This document shows positions 59,279-64,000 of a stretch of DNA of 64,000 nt, piece by piece. The stretch lies in NCBI RefSeq assembly GCF_900095265.1, contig NZ_LT607651.1, forward strand, positions 568,817 through 632,816. Reading direction: 5' to 3'. A program made the position numbers and the translations under genes. This stretch comes from Janthinobacterium sp. UMAB-56 (GTDB lineage: Bacteria > Pseudomonadota > Gammaproteobacteria > Burkholderiales > Burkholderiaceae_D). The notes beneath the pieces were generated by a model, which saw only the letters and a list, made by a program, of their open reading frames with translations, made no database searches and was not told the DNA's origin. Positions within the stretch are counted from its first letter, which is position 1, and each line of letters opens with the position of its first letter.

Positions 59279-60307
59279 ATGTCATACCCTGCCTTCACCC
59301 TGCCTTCCCACGCTGCACTGGAAGCCCTGCTGCAGCCTCAGGACAGCGCTTTCCACCCCATCGAAGGCTTGCGGCGTTTGCGTGACGCGGGACTGGACCA
59401 GCTGCCCCTGCCCGGCCACGGCGCCACCTTGCAGCGCTGGCAAATGCTGGCCGCCATTGCCGCCATCGACCTGTCCCTGCTCAAGCTGTATGAAGGCCAT
59501 ACCGATGCGCTCGCCATCCTGGCGGAAATCGGTGGCCCCGACGTGCCAGCCGGCAGCAGCTGGGGCGTCTGGTGCGCGGACCTGCCGGGGGCGCGCGTCC
59601 GCTTGCGGCAAACGACCGAGGGCCGCCATGTGCTCGATGGCCGCAAGGCCTGGTGTGCCGGGGCGAAGGGCCTCAGCCATGCCTTGATCGGCTGCTGGGA
59701 CGGCGATGGCCAGGCTTGCCTGGCTTCCGTGGCACTGTCGCAACAGGGTGTGCACGTCACGAATGAAGGCTGGCAAGCCATTGGCATGCCTGCCTGCGCC
59801 AGCGTCGACGTGACTTTTTCCGCCGCGCGCGCCTTTCCCGTGGCCGCGCCGGGAGCGTACCTTCAGCGCCCCGGCTTCTGGCATGGCGGCGCCGGCATCG
59901 CGGCCGCCTGGTATGGCGCGGCCTGCGCCGTCGCCAGCCACCTGCATGCACGCGCGCAACACGCCGCGCCCGACCCCATCCGCCTGGCACAACTGGGGCA
60001 AATCGATTGCGCGCTGCGCGCCACCGGCGCCCTGCTGCGCGAAGGCGCGGCCGAGATCGACGCACAGCCGCAGCGCGACGCCATGGGCCTGGCGCTGCGC
60101 CTGCGCCTGGCAGCGGAAGATACCGCCACCCTGGTCTTGCACCTAGCCACGCGGGCGCTGGGCGCCGGCCCCTTGTGCCGCGATGCCCGCTTCGCGCGCC
60201 TGGCGGCCGACCTGCCCATCTATCTGCGCCAGAGCCATGCGGAACGCGACCAGGCCCTGCTGGGCGGCATTGTCGCCGGCGCCGAGGAGCATCCGTGGAT
60301 GCTGTGA
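59279..60307 (+). CDS. acyl-CoA dehydrogenase-like protein, shortened
   Basis: 342 residues from an ATG with CAGGAG. The pattern of acyl-CoA dehydrogenases is visible in the middle (GPDVPAGSSWGVWCADLPGA, HVLDGRKAWCAGAKGLSHAL) and in the C-terminal helices (TATLVLHLATRALGAGPLCRD, LPIYLRQSHAERDQALLGG). It is about 40 residues shorter than usual enzymes and I cannot point to the catalytic Glu, so it may act on an unusual substrate or be a monooxygenase-like or inactive relative. Stand-alone gene; convergent with the autotransporter. Confidence 0.7.
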   Translation: MSYPAFTLPSHAALEALLQPQDSAFHPIEGLRRLRDAGLDQLPLPGHGATLQRWQMLAAIAAIDLSLLKLYEGHTDALAILAEIGGPDVPAGSSWGVWCADLPGARVRLRQTTEGRHVLDGRKAWCAGAKGLSHALIGCWDGDGQACLASVALSQQGVHVTNEGWQAIGMPACASVDVTFSAARAFPVAAPGAYLQRPGFWHGGAGIAAAWYGAACAVASHLHARAQHAAPDPIRLAQLGQIDCALRATGALLREGAAEIDAQPQRDAMGLALRLRLAAEDTATLVLHLATRALGAGPLCRDARFARLAADLPIYLRQSHAERDQALLGGIVAGAEEHPWML

Positions 60308-60319
60308 CAGCGCGCCGGT

Positions 60320-60358
60320 AAAAAAATCGCCAGCCCGGATTGACTCCGGGCCGGCGAT
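60320..60358 (-). terminator. rho-independent terminator of the autotransporter gene
   Basis: ATCGCC-A-GCCCGG / CCGGGC-C-GGCGAT stem; on the minus strand a run of seven T follows, 25 bp after the stop at 60384. Confidence 0.85.
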
Positions 60359-60383
60359 CTGGTCTTGCCTGCTGCCTGGCTGA

Positions 60384-63300
60384 TTACTTGAGCGGCATGG
60401 CGATGCCGAACATCACCGACTGGGTCCGCCCGCTATCGATGTTCAGATTGCTGTTGTAGTCCAGCGTAATGGTCATGCCATTCGACAGCAGCAGCTTCAC
60501 GCCCAGCCCCGCCGTCCAGTTGCCTGTCTGCTGCGGCAACGTGCGGATCACGTACACGGGACCATCGGCCACCAGGTCGGCATATGCCATGCGTGCATCA
60601 TCGGCGCCCTGGAACTGGTGCCGGTACTCGAGCCGCGCGCGCGGGAACCACGTGCCCAGGCCGCCCACATAGATGCCTTCGGCCCGCACACCCAGCGCGC
60701 CGATGCGCGAACGCACGGTTTGCTTGAAGTAGCTCAAGGCGTTGATGCCCGCCGCTTTTTCCGTGTACGGATCGAGCTTGGCCGACATCAGTTCCACGCG
60801 GCCGTATGGCGACCACATCCAGGTCTCATGGCGCATCTCGATACCGCCTACAACAGCGCCGAACACCTGCTTCCCGTCGCGTTCACCGGTGGCGAAACCG
60901 CTGCCATCGCTCAGGTAACGCGAGGCGTCGTATTGCAAGGTGCCGTAGCCGAGCACGCCGTCAAGGAAAACGCCCTTGCTTGGACGCAGGCTGCCATACA
61001 CGGCCGCCACGGCGCTGTCGGCCGTGCTGCGGCTGCCGTTCTGGCCCACATCGCTGCGGTCATGGCTGAAACCGGCACCCACGCCCAGGGTCGCCAGATC
61101 GCTGAGGCGATAATCGCCGCCCACGCTCACGCCGTTCGTGCGGAAACGGAAGCCCGTGTCGCGGCCATTCACATAGTGCTGGCCGAAGTCGACCGCGCCA
61201 CCAAGCCACAGCGACAAGGCCTGCTTCTGCGTGTCCGGCTTTTGCGGCATGTCCGGCAAGCCATTCGTAGCCAGGCTGACATCGGCGCCGCCCGCCTTGT
61301 CGCTACTGAAACCACTATCATGCTGGCGCAGCGAAGCCTTGCGCATGAACGGTTTCACGGCCGTGCCGAACACGCGGTCCGCTTCCTGCTCCTGCCAGCG
61401 CGCCAGTGCCGCCGTCGGGTTGCCACTGTCGTTTGGCGGCGTCAGGCTCAGGCCAAAGTTTGATCTTCCCCAGCCATCGCCATGCAGGCTTTCCAGGCGC
61501 TGCGTGAAATTCGACAGCTGCGCGCTGGCGAAACGCCGCGCCGCATCGGCTTGCGCCGCCTGCAGGCCGATCACTTCCGGATCGACCGACGGGTCGCGGC
61601 GCGCCGTCACGGTCACGTTGACCACGCCCGGCTTCGAGGTGGCAAAGGCATTGCTCAGGGTGTAGCTGACGACGGCCGCGCCGGCAAACTTGCCCGAGGC
61701 CGCAAAGCTCAGTTGGTACGCTGGTTTGCCTGCCGTACCTACGTCGCGCACCACCGCCTTGCCCGCCTCCGCCGGCGTGACGCTGAGCACATTGGCCGCC
61801 GTGAACGGACCGCCCGTGGCGCCCGCCGTCAGGTCGACCGTCACCGTCAGCCCGGCCACCACCGTGGCGCTCTGGCTGGCCACTTGCGGCATCGGATTGA
61901 CGCTGATGGTCGCGTTCACCGGCGCCGAGGTGCCGAACACGTTCGACACGGTGTAGCCGATACTGATGTCGCCGCTGGTATTGATGCCTGGCGTGTAGAC
62001 GATGTCCAGGCCATTGACGACTGCCGTGCCGCTGGCTGGCTGCGTGGTGATGGCCACTGCCGTGAACGGCCCGCCGCTGGCGCCTTGCGTCACAGGCAGG
62101 GTCACCGGCGTGCCGGCCAGTACCGTCGCCATCTTGGCGACAGGTAACGGCACCGGTTGCGGCGCCACCGTCAGGCTGAACGTGGCCGGCGCCGATACGC
62201 CACCGGCGCCTGTCAGCGTATAGCTGAAGCTGTCCGGACCAAAGTAATCCTTGTTCGGCGTATAGGTGACGATGAAGCGGGTAACAGCAGGCGCCGCAGC
62301 AGGCGCCGCAGCAGCGACACTGCGCGCCATGCTTGCCATGCGTGCGGAAGAAACAATATCGACCCGTCCGTGGCTAGGTGGCGTGACGATGGTCACCGCC
62401 GTAATGGGACTGCCGTCGGCGGCATCAATGGTCAGGCTCACTTCCTGGTTGGCCGAGGTCGCCGCCACCTCATTGACCACGGGAGGCGGCGCCTGGCTCA
62501 CCTGCAGGGTCAACGCCTGCTGCACGCTGAACTGGTGCGCGTCCACCGCACGTAGCGTGAAAGCGAAGCTGCCAAAGGCGCTTGGTGTGCCGCTCAGCAC
62601 GCCGCTGGCAGCATCGAGCACCAGGCCTGCAGGCAAGGCCCCGCTGCTGACCGAATATGCATACGGCGCGACGCCGCCGGCAGCCGTGAACTGCTGGCTG
62701 TAGGCGTCACCGGCGCGTATCGCCACCAGACTACCCGGCGTCAGGGTCAGGGTCGGTGCCGCCACTGCCAGGGTATAGCTGTTGCTGGCGCTGAACGGCG
62801 CGCCCACGCCCGTGCTGCTGTCGCTGGCGCGCAGGCTGAAGGTGAAGCTGCCCGCCACATTCGTCGTGCCGGACAGCACGCCCGTGGCCGTGTTCAGGCT
62901 CAAGCCGGCAGGCAGGCTGCCGCTGCTGACGCTAAAAGTGTAAGGCGCCGTGCCGCCTGCTGCCGTCAGGGTAGCGCTGTATGGCGCTTCCGCAAGTGGA
63001 TTGGGCAAGGTGGCCGGCGTCAGGCTGAGCGTGGCCGAGGAAACCACGATGGTATAGCTTTGCGTGCCGGTAAACAGATGCGCATCGGCCGCTTGCACGG
63101 TCAGGGTGAAACTGCCCCCCGCCGTCGGCGTGCCGCTCAGCAAACCACTGCTGTTCAGGGTGAGACCGGCCGGCAGGCTGCCGCTCGACACCGTATAGGC
63201 ATACGGACCGACACCGCCGCTGGCCGTCAATTGCTGGCTGTATGCCGTGGCCACTGTCGCTGCCGGCAGCGTGCCCGGCGTTACCGCGATCACCGGCGCA

Positions 63301-64000
63301 CCGACGCTCACGGTATAGCTGTTGCTGGCGCTGAACGGCGCACCCACGCCCGTGCTGCTGTCGCTGGCGCGCAGGCTGAAGGTGAAGCTGCCTGCCACGT
63401 TCGTCGTGCCGGACAGCACGCCCGTGGCCGTGTTCAGGCTCAAGCCGGCAGGCAGGCTGCCGCTGCTGACGCTAAATGTGTAAGGCGCCGTGCCGCCTGC
63501 TGCCGTCAGGGTAGCGCTGTAAGGCGCTTCCGCCAGTGGATTGGGCAAGGTGGCCGGCGTCAGGCTGACACTGGGAACGCTCACCGTTACTGTCACGGTA
63601 GCTTGCACCGAAGTGCCGCCGCTATTGCTGGCCGTGTAGGTAAAGCTGTCTGGCCCGGAATACCCTGCCGTCGGCGTGTAGCTGATGCTGGTGCCGCTGA
63701 CCGTCGCCGTGCCATGCGCGGCGACGGACGCCACGGCCACCGACGTCGCCGCGCCGCCGCTCAAAGTCAGCGGGATCACGGTGGCGCTGCTGCCATAGGC
63801 CACCGTGGCACTGACATTGCCGGCAATGGGCGCGTTGGGCGTCACCGTGATCGTCACGGTAGCTTGCGCCGAAGTGCCGCCGCTATTGCTGGCCGTGTAG
63901 GTGAAGCTGTCTGACCCGGAATACCCTGCCGTCGGCGTGTAGCTGATACTGGTGCCGCTGACCGTCGCCGTGCCATGGCTGGCGGCGGATGCCAGGGCCA
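60384..64000 (-). CDS. large repeat autotransporter (Ig-like He_PIG repeats plus outer-membrane beta-barrel), 5' end outside window
   Basis: The last ~1205 residues; the frame stays open to the window edge, so the N-terminus and signal peptide lie beyond 64000. A cadherin/VCBS-like pair (GTATVSGTSISYTPTAGYSG, DSFTYTASN) is followed by putative Ig He_PIG repeats (PYTFSVSSGSLPAGLSLNTA, SGTPTAGGSFTLTVQAADAH), then BIG-like units and a C-terminal autotransporter barrel of ~280 residues (WLGGAVDFGQHYVNGRDTGF to VMFGIAMPLK). Likely a surface adhesin. DNA repeats at 62772-63028 and 63312-63568 differ at about six bases, showing recent duplication or conversion. Confidence 0.88.
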   Translation of the reverse strand, partial: ALASAASHGTATVSGTSISYTPTAGYSGSDSFTYTASNSGGTSAQATVTITVTPNAPIAGNVSATVAYGSSATVIPLTLSGGAATSVAVASVAAHGTATVSGTSISYTPTAGYSGPDSFTYTASNSGGTSVQATVTVTVSVPSVSLTPATLPNPLAEAPYSATLTAAGGTAPYTFSVSSGSLPAGLSLNTATGVLSGTTNVAGSFTFSLRASDSSTGVGAPFSASNSYTVSVGAPVIAVTPGTLPAATVATAYSQQLTASGGVGPYAYTVSSGSLPAGLTLNSSGLLSGTPTAGGSFTLTVQAADAHLFTGTQSYTIVVSSATLSLTPATLPNPLAEAPYSATLTAAGGTAPYTFSVSSGSLPAGLSLNTATGVLSGTTNVAGSFTFSLRASDSSTGVGAPFSASNSYTLAVAAPTLTLTPGSLVAIRAGDAYSQQFTAAGGVAPYAYSVSSGALPAGLVLDAASGVLSGTPSAFGSFAFTLRAVDAHQFSVQQALTLQVSQAPPPVVNEVAATSANQEVSLTIDAADGSPITAVTIVTPPSHGRVDIVSSARMASMARSVAAAAPAAAPAVTRFIVTYTPNKDYFGPDSFSYTLTGAGGVSAPATFSLTVAPQPVPLPVAKMATVLAGTPVTLPVTQGASGGPFTAVAITTQPASGTAVVNGLDIVYTPGINTSGDISIGYTVSNVFGTSAPVNATISVNPMPQVASQSATVVAGLTVTVDLTAGATGGPFTAANVLSVTPAEAGKAVVRDVGTAGKPAYQLSFAASGKFAGAAVVSYTLSNAFATSKPGVVNVTVTARRDPSVDPEVIGLQAAQADAARRFASAQLSNFTQRLESLHGDGWGRSNFGLSLTPPNDSGNPTAALARWQEQEADRVFGTAVKPFMRKASLRQHDSGFSSDKAGGADVSLATNGLPDMPQKPDTQKQALSLWLGGAVDFGQHYVNGRDTGFRFRTNGVSVGGDYRLSDLATLGVGAGFSHDRSDVGQNGSRSTADSAVAAVYGSLRPSKGVFLDGVLGYGTLQYDASRYLSDGSGFATGERDGKQVFGAVVGGIEMRHETWMWSPYGRVELMSAKLDPYTEKAAGINALSYFKQTVRSRIGALGVRAEGIYVGGLGTWFPRARLEYRHQFQGADDARMAYADLVADGPVYVIRTLPQQTGNWTAGLGVKLLLSNGMTITLDYNSNLNIDSGRTQSVMFGIAMPLK
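62772..63028. repeat. near-identical direct repeat copy 1 within the autotransporter
   Basis: 257 bp, about six differences from the copy at 63312-63568, exactly 540 bp (180 codons) away; in frame. Confidence 0.9.
63312..63568. repeat. near-identical direct repeat copy 2 within the autotransporter
   Basis: Partner of 62772-63028. A second pair of repeats lies at about 63593-63743 and 63854-64000 (offset 261 bp, 87 codons). Confidence 0.9.

Overview
The window reads as a chromosome segment of a betaproteobacterium of the Oxalobacteraceae, most like Janthinobacterium or a close relative. This rests on the conserved blocks ndk-rlmN-pilW-rodZ-ispG and surE-pcm-nlpD-rpoS, the sdhCDAB-sdhE-gltA-sucA-odhB-lpdA cluster, high GC with strong G/C at third positions, and family members typical of that group (DUF2863, DUF3563, TorF-type porin, large He_PIG autotransporter). 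It is inference from gene content; no rRNA or tRNA gene is present to confirm it.

Layout. 1-3.8 kb: minus-strand housekeeping block (ispG 3'-truncated by the window edge, rodZ, pilW, rlmN, ndk). 4-9.6 kb: Bax-inhibitor-like membrane protein, a JmjC/cupin oxygenase, a secreted two-CBM GH18 chitinase with a long regulatory region, and rlmD. 9.7-13.3 kb: rpoS-nlpD-pcm-surE. 13.4-16.5 kb: a two-gene accessory module, a TIR-domain protein followed 20 bp later by an ATPase with a variant KGGTGRT P-loop and a C-terminal array of kinesin-light-chain-type TPRs, inserted between surE and a DinG/YoaA-type helicase. 16.7-21 kb: helicase, YdcH, a coiled-coil lipoprotein, zapE. 21-42 kb: most of the TCA cycle, namely lpdA, a PspC-domain gene, odhB, sucA, then a LysR/NAD(P)H-oxidoreductase/HxlR insertion, then gltA, sdhE, sdhBADC, a HutC-type GntR regulator, mdh, a CitE-like lyase, a small secreted protein and acnA. 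42-50 kb: DUF2863, CYTH and M14 carboxypeptidase genes, TetR, a CoA-transferase with a divergent LysR gene, and a FucP-family sugar transporter. 50-60 kb: small enzymes, regulators (diguanylate cyclase, WYL), a porin, a chemoreceptor and two tandem paralogous lipoproteins. 60.4-64 kb: the 3' part of a repeat-rich autotransporter that runs off the window.

How the parts fit. The core theme is central carbon metabolism: 2-oxoglutarate dehydrogenase, citrate synthase, succinate dehydrogenase, malate dehydrogenase and aconitase lie close together, with a GntR regulator between sdh and mdh and a perfect palindrome in the divergent GntR/mdh promoter region. Chitinase and a FucP-family transporter suggest polysaccharide and sugar scavenging.

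Most interesting points: the TIR + KGGTGRT-ATPase/TPR module (possible NTP-dependent conflict or signalling system); a deletion scar at 51.4-51.7 kb where the C-terminal ends of an L-lactate permease and of an FCD-type GntR regulator are joined back to back; three helically phased AAGTGG repeats upstream of the chitinase; a perfect FNR-type box before the second paralogous lipoprotein; and perfect hairpins between cistrons of the 2-oxoglutarate dehydrogenase operon.
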